Positions 26,697 through 36,439 of a stretch of 64,000 nt of DNA are shown here, piece by piece. The DNA is from Scalindua sp964344685 (GTDB lineage Bacteria > Planctomycetota > Brocadiia > Brocadiales > Scalinduaceae), in NCBI GenBank assembly GCA_964344685.1, contig CAYFOK010000004.1, positions 173,514 through 237,513 of the forward strand. The letters run 5' to 3'. The position numbers and the translations under genes were made by a program. The first letter of the stretch is position 1. Each line of letters opens with the position of its first letter. Under the pieces are notes generated by a model that saw only the letters and a program-made list of their open reading frames with translations, was not told the DNA's origin and did no database searches.

Positions 26697-26800
26697 ACAA
26701 ATTGGAATCATGTTAAACCATTGTTAAGCCTTTTTACCTCCTAAATAACTTGTCACAATACTCCTGTAAATTCCCATACAGTGGACGCAAGCAAGGCAAT

Positions 26801-26840
26801 CCCCTCCTTACGAAGGGGGGGGACAAAGGGGTGGTAATAA
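26801..26840. repeat. left inverted repeat of the DUF559 cassette
   Basis: Starts cccctccttacg followed by a G run, then ggacaaaggggtggtaataa. Its reverse complement matches 27226-27267 (ccacccct...ccttc.taa.aggagggg). It contains its own CCCCTCCTT/AAGGGGGG hairpin. Confidence 0.7.
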
Positions 26841-26888
26841 ACAGCTTTTCCTTCGCAAGAAGAAAGCAAAAGAAAAGATATTTTGAAT

Positions 26889-27272
26889 ATGACGGAAATA
26901 TTCAATAAAAAAGAGCTTATTAAGAAAAGGCAATTCCTGCGAAACAACATGACAAAAGCAGAGATTGTTCTTTGGTCAAAACTGAAAGGGAAACAGCTCA
27001 ATGACTTGAAATTCAGGAGACAGTATAGCATTAATAATTACGTAGTTGATTTCTATTGCCCTGAGCTGAAGTTGGCAATAGAGATTGATGGTGATGTACA
27101 TGTTTTTAGTTCCAGGATTGTTTATGACAAACAGAGACAAAAAGAGATAGAAGCATTGGGAATAAAAGTGTTAAGATATACAAACACTGATATTTTAAAT
27201 AATATTGAAGGTGTCTTGTACGATATTATGACAACCACCCCTCATTCCCCTCCTTCTAAAGGAGGGGATTAA
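26889..27272 (+). CDS. DUF559 (Vsr-like fold) endonuclease-domain protein
   Basis: About 127 residues. The DUF559 signature is complete: RNNMTKAEIVLWSKLKGKQL, FRRQYSINNYVVDFYCPELK, LAIEIDGDVH and YDKQRQKEIEALGIKVLRYT. The family has a restriction-endonuclease-like fold related to Vsr repair nuclease (the E-ID-D-H core is visible), but its biological role is unsettled. The last codons (encoding TPHSPPSKGGD) lie inside the right inverted repeat, so gene and repeat evolved as a unit. A TTG two codons upstream is an alternative start. Confidence 0.82.
   Translation: MTEIFNKKELIKKRQFLRNNMTKAEIVLWSKLKGKQLNDLKFRRQYSINNYVVDFYCPELKLAIEIDGDVHVFSSRIVYDKQRQKEIEALGIKVLRYTNTDILNNIEGVLYDIMTTTPHSPPSKGGD
27226..27267. 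repeat. right inverted repeat of the DUF559 cassette
   Basis: Holds ccacccctcatt and then a perfect hairpin CCCCTCCTT-CTA-AAGGAGGGG (27247-27267). Inverted match to 26801-26840. A decayed similar sequence (ccctcctacctaaagaaggg) lies near 27354, within the spacer before lpdA. Confidence 0.7.
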
Positions 27273-27399
27273 ATAAAGAGGAAGCAAAATAAGTATTCTT
27301 CAATCCTCCTTCGTAAATAGGGAATTAATAAAAACTGCAAAATGAATTTTTTGGCCCTCCTACCTAAAGAAGGGATGAAGGAAGAGGTAAAACTATCTA

Positions 27400-28794
27400 G
27401 TGAAAAAATATGACTTGTTGATTATTGGCGGTGGTCCCGGAGGTTATGTTGCCGCAATTAAGGGTGCACAGCTGGGTCTGATCGTAGGGCTGATTGAAAG
27501 AGATAAGGTCGGAGGTGCCTGTCTGCATAAAGGTTGTATACCTACAAAGGCATTGATACAATCAACTCACTTGTACGAGCTTTTCAAAAAAAGTAAAGAG
27601 TTCGGTATAACCACAAAAGGTGTCAGTGCAGATTTCAGTGAATTTCACAGGCGAAAGCAGACAATAGTCAACAGGCTTTTTAGTGGAGTGGAACACTTAC
27701 TCAAGAAAAACGGAGTTGACCTTTTTAAAGGATCCGGTCAGATTGCAGCTCCCGGCAAAGTTCTTGTCAAGGACGGTAGTAAAACCATAGAGGAGATATC
27801 TGCAGAGAATATCATTATTGCCACCGGTTCTTCACCGGTGGTTTTTAAAGGCCTGCCCCATGACAAAAAAAACGTATTAACAAGTGATGATATTCTGGAG
27901 CTGGAAGAGATACCATCGTCACTTCTGATCATTGGAGGCGGTTCAGTAGGAATCGAATTTGCCTATATTTATAACGCACTTGGAAGTGAAGTAACCGTGA
28001 TTGAAGTGATGGACGAAATCCTTCCGACAAGCGATAAGGACGTAGGAAGTGCTTTAAATCGGAGCCTTTCAAAAAGAGGTATCAAATTCCTTACTCAGAC
28101 GGAACTTCGTCTCATTGAAATCATGGATTGTGCAGTTGAGACAACGATAAAGAGAGATAATGGAAAAACAGAAAAGCTGCAAAGTGAAAAAGTTCTGCTT
28201 GCCATGGGCAGAAAGCCTGAAATTGAAGATTCAGGCCTGGAAGCCCTTAATCTTCAATTTAATGGAAGGTTTATAGCAGTTGATGAAAACATGCATACAA
28301 ACCAGTCTGGCATTTATGCGATTGGAGATGTCATCGGCCCACCGCTTCTTGCACATGTTGCATCAGCACAGGGCCTGTTTGTTGCAAACTATATTGCCGG
28401 CATGGACTATCCGCCTATAAACAACAAAACCATCCCGAAAGTAACATATACGAATCCTCAAGTAGCGAGTATTGGTATGACTCAGGAAGAGGCAGAGTTG
28501 GAAGGCCACGATGTGAAAGTTGGCAGATTTCCATTCATTGCCAATGGTAAAGCTCAGATAATAGGTGAAGAAGAGGGTTTCATAAAAGTCATTACCGATG
28601 AGTCAAGCGCCGAGATACTCGGAGTGCATCTGATAGGACACGAAGCAGGAGAATTGATAGGCGGTATGTCCCTTGCCATGAGCCTGGATGCAACAAATCT
28701 GGAAGTCAGTGCCAACATCTTTCCACACCCCACACTTTCAGAGGTTTTCGCCGAAGCCTTCCATATGATTGAAGGCAAGGCGATCCATATCTGA
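27400..28794 (+). CDS. lpdA: dihydrolipoyl dehydrogenase
   Basis: 464 residues with GTG start preceded by GGAAGAGG. FAD site GGGPGGYVAAI (about 10-20); redox pair CLHKGC (Cys41, Cys46); IIATGSSP; NAD site IGGGSVGIEFA (about 176-186); second FAD motif YAIGDV (about 309); catalytic HPTLSE near the C terminus (about 443). This is the E3 flavoenzyme of 2-oxoacid dehydrogenase or glycine cleavage complexes, reoxidising dihydrolipoamide with NAD. No E1 or E2 gene is adjacent, so the partner complex cannot be told from context. Confidence 0.93.
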   Translation: MKKYDLLIIGGGPGGYVAAIKGAQLGLIVGLIERDKVGGACLHKGCIPTKALIQSTHLYELFKKSKEFGITTKGVSADFSEFHRRKQTIVNRLFSGVEHLLKKNGVDLFKGSGQIAAPGKVLVKDGSKTIEEISAENIIIATGSSPVVFKGLPHDKKNVLTSDDILELEEIPSSLLIIGGGSVGIEFAYIYNALGSEVTVIEVMDEILPTSDKDVGSALNRSLSKRGIKFLTQTELRLIEIMDCAVETTIKRDNGKTEKLQSEKVLLAMGRKPEIEDSGLEALNLQFNGRFIAVDENMHTNQSGIYAIGDVIGPPLLAHVASAQGLFVANYIAGMDYPPINNKTIPKVTYTNPQVASIGMTQEEAELEGHDVKVGRFPFIANGKAQIIGEEEGFIKVITDESSAEILGVHLIGHEAGELIGGMSLAMSLDATNLEVSANIFPHPTLSEVFAEAFHMIEGKAIHI

Positions 28795-28877
28795 TAATAA
28801 CTTTTTGAGCACAGATTGTTTTTTAATTACATTAGACTATATATATCAATAAACAGAACCAAAACAAAATTTACGTT

Positions 28878-31031
28878 ATGCACAACACACTCAAAAAGGT
28901 CTTCGGATTCCAATCCTTCCGCCCTAATCAGGAAACGATAATTAAGAGTATCCTGAACAAAAAAGATGTTTTTGCTGTAATGCCGACCGGAGGTGGCAAA
29001 TCGCTCTGTTATCAATTGCCGGCCAGGATGATGAACGGAACTACCGTTGTTATAAGCCCACTGATCTCTCTTATGAAGGACCAGGTAGACGCAGCCATTG
29101 AAAACGGAATATCTGCAGCCTTTCTAAACAGCTCTTTGAGCTCTCAGGAGATGTCAGACATATACCGGCAACTGAATAGTAATGAGCTTGAGCTGCTTTA
29201 TATTGCACCGGAACGCTTTGCCATGCAGGGTTTCCTCAAAACGCTGAAGGCTATTCCCATTTCTCTTTTTGCAATAGACGAAGCACATTGCATTTCGGAA
29301 TGGGGACACGATTTTAGACCTGATTACTTGAGTCTCTCCGGCCTCACACAAACCTTTCCAGACATTCCTGTATCTGCATTTACGGCAACAGCAACACCGA
29401 AGGTTCAGGAGGATATTATCAATAAAATCGGCTTAAGGTCTCCTCATATAATACGTGCATCATTTAATCGTCAAAATCTCTTTTATCAGGTAAGAAGCAA
29501 GGCAGGATTAGAATCTCAGATAATGGAATTCCTTAAAGAGCATACGGACGAACCCGGAATAATCTACCGTACTACACGTGACTCGGTTTTTAAATTAACT
29601 GAGTTTCTGGTAGATCAGGGTATCAGTGCACTGCCTTATCATGCAGGATTGAGTCCTGAAGAGCGTAAAAGAAACCAGGAAGCATTCAGCAAGGACAGAG
29701 TTACCATAATCGTGGCGACAATTGCTTTCGGAATGGGAATAGACAAATCAAACGTACGTTTTGTTATCCATGCTGATTTACCAAAAAACATAGAAGGCTA
29801 TTACCAGGAAACAGGACGTGCAGGACGTGATGGAGATATGGCTGATTGCATTCTCTTTTTTGGCAGGCAGGACATCCCTAAGATCAGGTACTTTATAGAT
29901 CAGATACCCAATGAAAAAGAACGGACAATTTCCATGGAGAAGTTGAATAAGGCTGTTACATACGCGTCACATAATGTATGCAGACGCAGGCAGCTTCTTG
30001 ACTATTTTGGTGAAAATTATACTGATGAGAATTGCGGGGCATGCGATATCTGTCTGGGCAATGTTGAGCAAGTTGATATAACCACTGATGCACAGATATT
30101 GATGTCCGCTATCTCAAGAACCGGCCAGTATTTCGGTGCCAGGCATATTATAGATATTGTTGCCGGTGCTGATACAAAGCGCATACGTGAACTTCAGCAT
30201 AACGAGATTAAGACCTACGGTGCCGGTAAACACAAAGCTAAAAAACACTGGCAATTCATTGTCGACGAGCTGCTGGCACAGGAAGCTATTGTACAGGATG
30301 GCGGCCAATATCCGGTTCTGGTTTTGACAAAAAAAGGTACAGACATCCTCCTAGGTAGAGAAAAGATTAATGGATTAAAGAGAGAAGAGATAAAGAAGAA
30401 GCCTAAAGCATTCAGAGTCAGTGGATTTGAGCCTTATGATGAAGTCCTGTTTGACAAACTTCGTGTTCTTCGAAAGAGACTTGCCGAAGAGCATAAAGTA
30501 CCTCCATACATTATTTTTTCAGACATGACGCTTCATGAAATGTGTGTTTACTTTCCTTCAACTTTGGACGAGATGATAAACATCAGCGGTGTCGGAGACA
30601 CCAAACTTAAAAGTTACGGCACTGACTTTACAAAGGAGATAAAAGCACATCTTGATAAAAACCCGGAAATTTCAATTCCTGAAAGAGAACCTGCTGCCCA
30701 ATCGGCCGATATGTCACCGCAAAAGGTAAAAGGAGGAACAATCGAAAAAACCTATGAACTTTCCAGGAAGGGACTTTCAATTAAGGAAATTGCAAAAACC
30801 CGTAATCTTGCGGCTTCCACTATCACAGGGCATCTTGAAAGCCTGATAAAAGATGGACGAGATGTAGTAATAGACCGTCTCATTGACCCCGCAAAACGCA
30901 ATACAATCGAAGAGATGTTTTTAAAGCTCAAGACATGGCATACCGGCCCCATTGTCGAATATTCCAAAGGTACTGTAAGCTATGATGATGCAAAACTGGT
31001 AAGAGCTTATGTGCAGCGAAAGAAATCGTAA
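28878..31031 (+). CDS. recQ: ATP-dependent DNA helicase RecQ
   Basis: 717 residues. Helicase motifs in order: the FQSFRPNQ Q-motif, Walker A PTGGGKS (Lys41), DEAHCISEWGHDFRPDY, TATATP, YHAGLS, TIAFGMGIDKSNVRFVIH and QETGRAGRDG. The RQC region follows with its zinc cysteines (CRRRQLL, CGACDIC; about 375-395) and winged helix, then an HRDC domain (about 515-595). An extra C-terminal helix-turn-helix-like segment is present (about 625-700, containing LSIKEIAKTRNLAASTITGH), as in many non-proteobacterial RecQ proteins. It unwinds recombination and fork intermediates 3' to 5'. A single gene, not obviously in an operon. Confidence 0.95.
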   Translation: MHNTLKKVFGFQSFRPNQETIIKSILNKKDVFAVMPTGGGKSLCYQLPARMMNGTTVVISPLISLMKDQVDAAIENGISAAFLNSSLSSQEMSDIYRQLNSNELELLYIAPERFAMQGFLKTLKAIPISLFAIDEAHCISEWGHDFRPDYLSLSGLTQTFPDIPVSAFTATATPKVQEDIINKIGLRSPHIIRASFNRQNLFYQVRSKAGLESQIMEFLKEHTDEPGIIYRTTRDSVFKLTEFLVDQGISALPYHAGLSPEERKRNQEAFSKDRVTIIVATIAFGMGIDKSNVRFVIHADLPKNIEGYYQETGRAGRDGDMADCILFFGRQDIPKIRYFIDQIPNEKERTISMEKLNKAVTYASHNVCRRRQLLDYFGENYTDENCGACDICLGNVEQVDITTDAQILMSAISRTGQYFGARHIIDIVAGADTKRIRELQHNEIKTYGAGKHKAKKHWQFIVDELLAQEAIVQDGGQYPVLVLTKKGTDILLGREKINGLKREEIKKKPKAFRVSGFEPYDEVLFDKLRVLRKRLAEEHKVPPYIIFSDMTLHEMCVYFPSTLDEMINISGVGDTKLKSYGTDFTKEIKAHLDKNPEISIPEREPAAQSADMSPQKVKGGTIEKTYELSRKGLSIKEIAKTRNLAASTITGHLESLIKDGRDVVIDRLIDPAKRNTIEEMFLKLKTWHTGPIVEYSKGTVSYDDAKLVRAYVQRKKS

Positions 31032-31056
31032 CACGACTCAGCCTGTATGTTGGATA

Positions 31057-31668
31057 TTAGAACTGAACATATCCATTTGATTCAAGATAATTTAAGATGG
31101 ATCTTGTTGACTCTTCCACAGACAACTCTGAGGTATCAATTGTCAACTCAGGATTCAATGGTTCCTCGTAAGGCGCTGAAATACCTGTAAAGTCTTTAAC
31201 CTCACCCGCACGTGCCTTTTTATACAGGCCTTTTGTATCACGTTCCTCACATACTTCAAGAGAACACTTGACATAAATCTCTATGAATTCACCATGGTTC
31301 AGAAGTTTCCTGACATTGTTCCTGTCTTCTCTGTAGGGAGATACAAAAGCGGCAATTGTTATTAAATTAGCTTCCGTAAATAATTTTGCTACTTCACCGA
31401 TCCGGCGAATGTTCTCCGTGCGGTCTTCTGGTGAGAAGCCAAGATTTTTGTTCAGGCCATGCCGTATATTATCACCATCAAGTATATACGCTTGATGTTT
31501 GTTCTCAACAAGGGCATGTTCGAGTTCAACCGCTATTGTAGATTTTCCTGAACCTGAAAGGCCTGTGAGCCATATAGTTGCTCCTTTCTGGTTCAATAAT
31601 TTCTCCCTGTCCTCTTTTGTTATCTTTCCATGATGCCATTTGATGTTAGTCGCTTTTTGTTCTGCCAT
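31057..31668 (-). CDS. cysC: adenylylsulfate kinase
   Basis: About 203 residues from the ATG at 31668, chosen over an upstream in-frame ATG at 31713 because AGGGGAG sits just before it and CysC proteins start close to the NIKWHHG segment. P-loop GLSGSGKST; GDNIRHGLNKNLGFS; the FVSPYREDRN lid; family end pattern GKDFTGI-like (VKDFTGISAPYEEP). It phosphorylates adenosine 5'-phosphosulfate to PAPS in the cytosol. No cysD/cysN gene is nearby, so it may serve sulfation as well as assimilation. It follows the M16 pair on the same strand with 76 bp between. Confidence 0.92.
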   Translation of the reverse strand: MAEQKATNIKWHHGKITKEDREKLLNQKGATIWLTGLSGSGKSTIAVELEHALVENKHQAYILDGDNIRHGLNKNLGFSPEDRTENIRRIGEVAKLFTEANLITIAAFVSPYREDRNNVRKLLNHGEFIEIYVKCSLEVCEERDTKGLYKKARAGEVKDFTGISAPYEEPLNPELTIDTSELSVEESTRSILNYLESNGYVQF

Positions 31669-31744
31669 CCCAGCTCCCCTCTTAATCCAGAGAATTAATT
31701 TTGAATAGGCCAAATGTAAAATATTCTCAGCTTTTCTGTTTCCA

Positions 31745-33154
31745 TCATAGCTCCCTCAACTCCACCTCTCCCAATTTCTTAGTATCCTCCAGGATATCTT
31801 CTGATTTGCTTACGAGAGTAATTACCAGATTACCAGGATCAAGCACCCTCTTTATTACAGCTTTGATATTCTCCATGGAAACAGCCATTACATTATCCAG
31901 GTATTTATCTATATAATTCTCAGGCAGTCCATAAAATTCCTGAACTATAATCTTAGATGCAATCTGAGCAGGTGTCTCCATACTCAAAGGATAATGGCCA
32001 ATATAAAAAGATTTGGCGCTGGCCAGTTCTTCCTTTGTCACACCGCTTGACTTCAGCCTGTTCAGTTCGTCAATTACCAGTTGAAGGGTTTCAATAGCCG
32101 TTTCATTTTTACTATATGTCCTTACATAAAATGGGCCTTGTAATTTCCTTGCTGCAAATCCACTGTTAGCACCGTAAGTAAGGCCTTTCTCTGCCCTTAC
32201 CTTAGTATAGAGTCTGGACGTAGGCCCTTTGCCAAAAATATAATTCAGTAACATCATTGCAAAATAATCAGGGTCGTCCCGTGCAATACCCATATGCCCC
32301 AGTCGTATCTCTGTCTGTGTCAGATCCGGTTTATTCACAATCCTTATCTTGTAACCTTCTATTTTTGGCACAGGAGGTAATGTCGGTTCTGAAGTCTCTC
32401 CCCTCTTCCAGTCCCCAAAGGTCTTTTTAATGCCTGCAAGTGTCTTTTCGTAATCTATGTCTCCGACTACTGTCAGAATAGCATTATTAGGAATAAAATG
32501 AGTCTTGTGGAACTGTATGATCTCATCTCTTGATATAGCCTTAAGGCCTTTAGTCGTACCAATAGGAGGGTGGGCATAGGGATGCTCACCGTATAGCATT
32601 TCACTGAAATGTCTGCCGGCTATAGTCGCCTTATTATCCTTCTCCCTGAGTATGGACGTAATCGCCTTATTTCTGTGGAGTTCTATCTCTTTCACATTAA
32701 ACGCAGGAAACCTTGCAACCTCAGAAAGTAGTCCCAGAATAGTTTCATAATGTTTTACAAGTGCAGTTGTCGTAATTGATGACGCATCGTATTCACAATC
32801 AACATTCAGTGTGCCTCCAATAAAGTCTATACTCTCAGAAATCTCCAGAGATCCTTTTGTGCGCGTACCTTCACGTAGCAGCTGTGTAACAATATGTGCA
32901 AGCCCTGGCTTCTCCCTGGGTTCATGTGCAGAGCCAGCCTTTACCAACAGCTCTATTGCCAGGACTGGTAATTCATGGTGTTCTACCATGATAACTCTCA
33001 ACCCGTTATCAAGTGTTGCCTTCCGGTACTTCATGGATTTCACATTCCCTTCGCCGCTCAAGTGTTCAACATTAACAAGGATAGTAAATAAGGTCAAAGT
33101 AATTACAAAAACATAGCGGCAGAGACATGATTTTGTGATTGTAAGCATATGCAA
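31745..33154 (-). CDS. M16 peptidase-family subunit lacking the zinc motif
   Basis: A 469-residue exported protein (signal peptide within 1-35). It has both M16 halves, with conserved GLRVIMVEHHELPVLAIEL and TRLYTKVR-like blocks, but the HxxEH site is replaced by HIVTQ (about residues 86-90), so it cannot bind catalytic zinc. Paired with the active-site-bearing M16 gene upstream, it matches the two-subunit M16B arrangement in which the inactive partner supplies substrate-binding residues. The pair probably degrades peptides in the periplasm. The gap between the genes is 82 bp, same strand. Confidence 0.87.
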   Translation of the reverse strand: MHMLTITKSCLCRYVFVITLTLFTILVNVEHLSGEGNVKSMKYRKATLDNGLRVIMVEHHELPVLAIELLVKAGSAHEPREKPGLAHIVTQLLREGTRTKGSLEISESIDFIGGTLNVDCEYDASSITTTALVKHYETILGLLSEVARFPAFNVKEIELHRNKAITSILREKDNKATIAGRHFSEMLYGEHPYAHPPIGTTKGLKAISRDEIIQFHKTHFIPNNAILTVVGDIDYEKTLAGIKKTFGDWKRGETSEPTLPPVPKIEGYKIRIVNKPDLTQTEIRLGHMGIARDDPDYFAMMLLNYIFGKGPTSRLYTKVRAEKGLTYGANSGFAARKLQGPFYVRTYSKNETAIETLQLVIDELNRLKSSGVTKEELASAKSFYIGHYPLSMETPAQIASKIIVQEFYGLPENYIDKYLDNVMAVSMENIKAVIKRVLDPGNLVITLVSKSEDILEDTKKLGEVELREL

Positions 33155-33236
33155 TATCAGGACATTAAATCCGTAACACGAAAACCGAATTGCGAATTGA
33201 TAAATCGGTAATCACCATCATATGTATCTCGCAGGT

Positions 33237-34586
33237 TTATCTTACAGATCTATTTGAATTTTCCCCAGGAAGCAGTCTTATTATAGTTCGGTTCTCAGGA
33301 GTAAAATATTTCATTGCCACTTTTTGTACATCTTCCGCAGTTACATGTCGGTAACTCTCAAGTTTTTTTACAAACCCCAGCGGATCTCCTGTCCTTGCCA
33401 GGCTGAACCCTATTCGCATGCCTCTTACAAAGTTGGTCTGGAGACCAAAAATGAGATTTGTTTCCTTTTTATTTATTGCCTTTTCAAGCTCTCGTTCAGT
33501 TACCATCTCACTTTTGAGCCGCTCAAGACTTTCATTGACTACTGATGCTACCTCATCGGGAGTATGCCCCTGCTTTATACTGTTTACCATAACAACAAAA
33601 AGCCCCGGATCCTTGTAGTTGTCAACAGAAGTAAAGACGGACAGTGCTGATTGATCTTCATATATCACCTTCCTGTGGAGCCTGGAGCTACGTCCGGTTG
33701 TAAGTATATTTCCTATCAACTCAAGTACAGGTATGTCGTCATGGGCTGCCTCCGGAATGTGATAGGCAACAGCAAGCCATGGGAAGCTGGCATCAACAAA
33801 AATGTCTTTCTCTTTTTCCTTCTTCTGAATGCCTTCCACAGGTATTAATTTATCCTGAAGTTCTCCGGGCAGTATACTTCCAAAATATTTCTCTACAATG
33901 GATACGGTTTCCTTAAAATCTATGTCTCCAAGTATTATGATAGTAGCATTATTTGGTGTATAGTGTGAACGATAAAAAGCTTTACAATCATCCAGACTTA
34001 TAGCATCAAGATCTGACATCCATCCTATTACAGGCCATCGATAAGGATGCTTTGTAAATGCGGTTGAGTAAAGCCCTTCACTCAATTTACCTGAAAGCGA
34101 ATTATCATATCTCAGGCGCCTCTCTTCCTTAACTACCTCTCTTTCAGACGATAAGGTATCAGCAGTGAGCCGGAGGTGGGCCATTCTGTCTGCCTCCAGT
34201 CTTACTGCCAACTCAAGTTGGGAGCTGGGAAGATTTTCAAAGTAGGCGGTCATATCTTTAGTGGTAAAGGCATTATCCGTACCACCATTCTGTTGAATAA
34301 TACGGCTGTGCTCTTCCGGTTCAAAGTTCTTTGAACCCTTGAACATCATGTGTTCAAAGAGATGTGAAATGCCTGTTACACCTGGCCTTTCGTCTTTAGA
34401 TCCCACATTATACCAAACCTGAACGCTTATTATGGGAGAGGAATGGTCCTCGTTTACTATCAGTCTTAAGCCATTCTTTAAACGATGTTCTTTAATATCA
34501 AGTTTAATCTGTTCAGCAGTAGATGTGTTCATAAACATTAACAAATGTAAAATAGTGAGGAAACATATTATGGATAATCGAAACAT
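33237..34586 (-). CDS. M16 zinc protease, catalytic subunit
   Basis: About 449 residues from the ATG at 34586, whose next residues (FRLSIICFLTILHLLMFM) form a signal peptide. An upstream ATG at 34646 would add 20 residues and is less likely. The inverted zinc motif HLFEH (His75, Glu78, His79 from this start) with downstream Glu in ERRLRYDNS is complete. The second half has TTGRSSRLHRK. It forms the active half of the M16B heterodimer with the downstream gene and acts in the periplasm. Confidence 0.9.
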   Translation of the reverse strand: MFRLSIICFLTILHLLMFMNTSTAEQIKLDIKEHRLKNGLRLIVNEDHSSPIISVQVWYNVGSKDERPGVTGISHLFEHMMFKGSKNFEPEEHSRIIQQNGGTDNAFTTKDMTAYFENLPSSQLELAVRLEADRMAHLRLTADTLSSEREVVKEERRLRYDNSLSGKLSEGLYSTAFTKHPYRWPVIGWMSDLDAISLDDCKAFYRSHYTPNNATIIILGDIDFKETVSIVEKYFGSILPGELQDKLIPVEGIQKKEKEKDIFVDASFPWLAVAYHIPEAAHDDIPVLELIGNILTTGRSSRLHRKVIYEDQSALSVFTSVDNYKDPGLFVVMVNSIKQGHTPDEVASVVNESLERLKSEMVTERELEKAINKKETNLIFGLQTNFVRGMRIGFSLARTGDPLGFVKKLESYRHVTAEDVQKVAMKYFTPENRTIIRLLPGENSNRSVR

Positions 34587-34819
34587 TGTTACGCTACTTA
34601 TTATTATGTTAAAATAAACATGCAGAAAAGAGTACTTTTGCAACAATTATCTCCGGAAGTTGAAGCAATTGTATTCCCAATCCGGAAACAAGGCAAGCGG
34701 ATTTTACGAAAGCACGCTAAACAATACTGTTTTTTATTGATATTTGTTTCACGCTGTAGTAATTATGAGCAGAAATAAAATGCCAATTTAACAATAATTA
34801 TCTCAAGTCTATAAGAAAT

Positions 34820-36142
34820 ATGAAAAAAATTAAAACTCTGATTATGGGTGCTGCGGGAAGAGACTTCCACAATTTCAATCTTATCTTTAAAGACAATGGA
34901 AATTATGAGGTGGTTGCATTCACGGCAACTCAAATTCCGAATATTGCTGACCGGAAATATCCGGCTGAACTTGCCGGCAGGTTATACCCTGACGGTATTC
35001 CCATCCGTGATGAAAAAGAGCTTACAGGGCTTATCAAGGAATACAAGATTGATGAAGTGGTGTTTTCATACAGTGACGTTCCACACGAATATGTTATGCA
35101 TAAAGCGAGTGAAGTCCAGGCTGCCGGAGCCGGTTTTGTCATTCCGGGAGCTGAACAAACCATGCTCAAAAGCAAGGTCCCCATTATGGCCGTCTGTGCT
35201 GTCAGGACGGGATGCGGAAAGAGTGCAGCTACAAGAAGAGTATGTAGAGTATTAAAAGATGCAGGCAAAAAGGTTGTAGCTATTCGGCATCCTATGCCTT
35301 ATGGAGATCTGGTAAAGCAAAAAGTACAACGCTTTGAAACTTATGAAGACCTTGCCCTGCATGACTGTACAATAGAAGAGATGGAGGAATATGAACCTCA
35401 TATAGAACAGGGAATCATCGTCTACGCGGGAGTTGATTACGACGCAATATTAAGAGAGGCAGAAAAAGAAGCTGACGTAATAGTATGGGATGGAGGGAAC
35501 AACGATTTGCCTTTTTTTAAACCGGACCTCCATATAACTCTTGTAGACCCGCACAGGCCGGGACATGAATTGACATATTTTCCGGGAGAAACCAACCTGT
35601 TACTAGCAGACTTAGTTATCATAAGCAAAGAGGAATATGCTGATGCTGAAAACATAATCAAGGTTAAAGAAAACATAAAAGAAATAAATCCAAATGCTGC
35701 CATTATTGACGCAACTCTGGACATTTCAGTTGAAAACCCGGACAAAATAGAGAATCAAAGAGTTCTTGCTGTTGAGGACGGGCCTACGGTAACTCATGGA
35801 GGAATGGCATATGGTGCTGCAGTTCTGGCAGCCCAAAAATATAGTTCATCCGAAATTGTAGACCCTAAGCCATATGCAGTCGGCAGCATAAAGGACACAT
35901 TAGAAAAATACCCTGATATTGACAAGCTTCTTCCTGCCATGGGTTACAGCAGGAAGCAAATCCTAGAGCTTGAAGAGACCATTAACCAGATAGAGTGTGA
36001 TACAGTTATCTTAGGCACACCAATAGATTTAGGCAAAATAATCAGGATAAACAAGCCTGTCGTAAGAGCAAATTATGAACTTAAGGAAATCAGTAAACCA
36101 TACTTAAGTGACCTGTTAGCAAGCCATATCAAACCAGACTGA
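34820..36142 (+). CDS. COG2403 protein related to cyclic 2,3-diphosphoglycerate synthetase
   Basis: 440 residues, cytoplasmic. The N terminus is Rossmann-like (LIMGAAGRDFHNFN, with FTATQIPNIADRKYP). The central P-loop is AVCAVRTGCGKSAATRRV (about 124-141), then IVWDGGNNDLPFF and VDPHRPGHE. This whole-length pattern is that of the cDPG synthetase/COG2403 family, first known from hyperthermophilic methanogens, where cDPG is a thermolyte and phosphate store. Bacterial members are usually annotated as predicted GTPases and their product is not established. No other archaeal-type gene is adjacent. Confidence 0.82.
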   Translation: MKKIKTLIMGAAGRDFHNFNLIFKDNGNYEVVAFTATQIPNIADRKYPAELAGRLYPDGIPIRDEKELTGLIKEYKIDEVVFSYSDVPHEYVMHKASEVQAAGAGFVIPGAEQTMLKSKVPIMAVCAVRTGCGKSAATRRVCRVLKDAGKKVVAIRHPMPYGDLVKQKVQRFETYEDLALHDCTIEEMEEYEPHIEQGIIVYAGVDYDAILREAEKEADVIVWDGGNNDLPFFKPDLHITLVDPHRPGHELTYFPGETNLLLADLVIISKEEYADAENIIKVKENIKEINPNAAIIDATLDISVENPDKIENQRVLAVEDGPTVTHGGMAYGAAVLAAQKYSSSEIVDPKPYAVGSIKDTLEKYPDIDKLLPAMGYSRKQILELEETINQIECDTVILGTPIDLGKIIRINKPVVRANYELKEISKPYLSDLLASHIKPD

Positions 36143-36176
36143 CAGGCTTAACTCCGAAAAAAGAAATATTTATATC

Positions 36177-36202
36177 TTGACTTTTAAAATGTACTGTATA
36201 AT
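36177..36202 (+). promoter_or_regulatory. weak candidate promoter in the spacer before the prenyltransferase gene
   Basis: TTGACT (36177-36182) and TATAAT (36197-36202) are only 14 bases apart, which is short, but the boxes are near consensus. The rest of the 297-bp spacer 36143-36439 shows nothing recognisable. Confidence 0.3.
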
Positions 36203-36439
36203 ATTGCAAACAAGGGCAAGGAAGGCCAATTTTAATCAAACCAAATTGACATGGATGTTACTACACAAAATACATTTCACGGACAGTTAAATTCAACGCC
36301 ACAGGAACATCCATCTGTAATTAGTTTTAACACTTTTTCTCAGATCGGAAACCCATGTCTATTCAGGGCACTGTAAATCACAGAAAATCGATAATACTCT
36401 ATTTTCGTTGTATACACAGAAACTATTAAGGGGAAAAAA

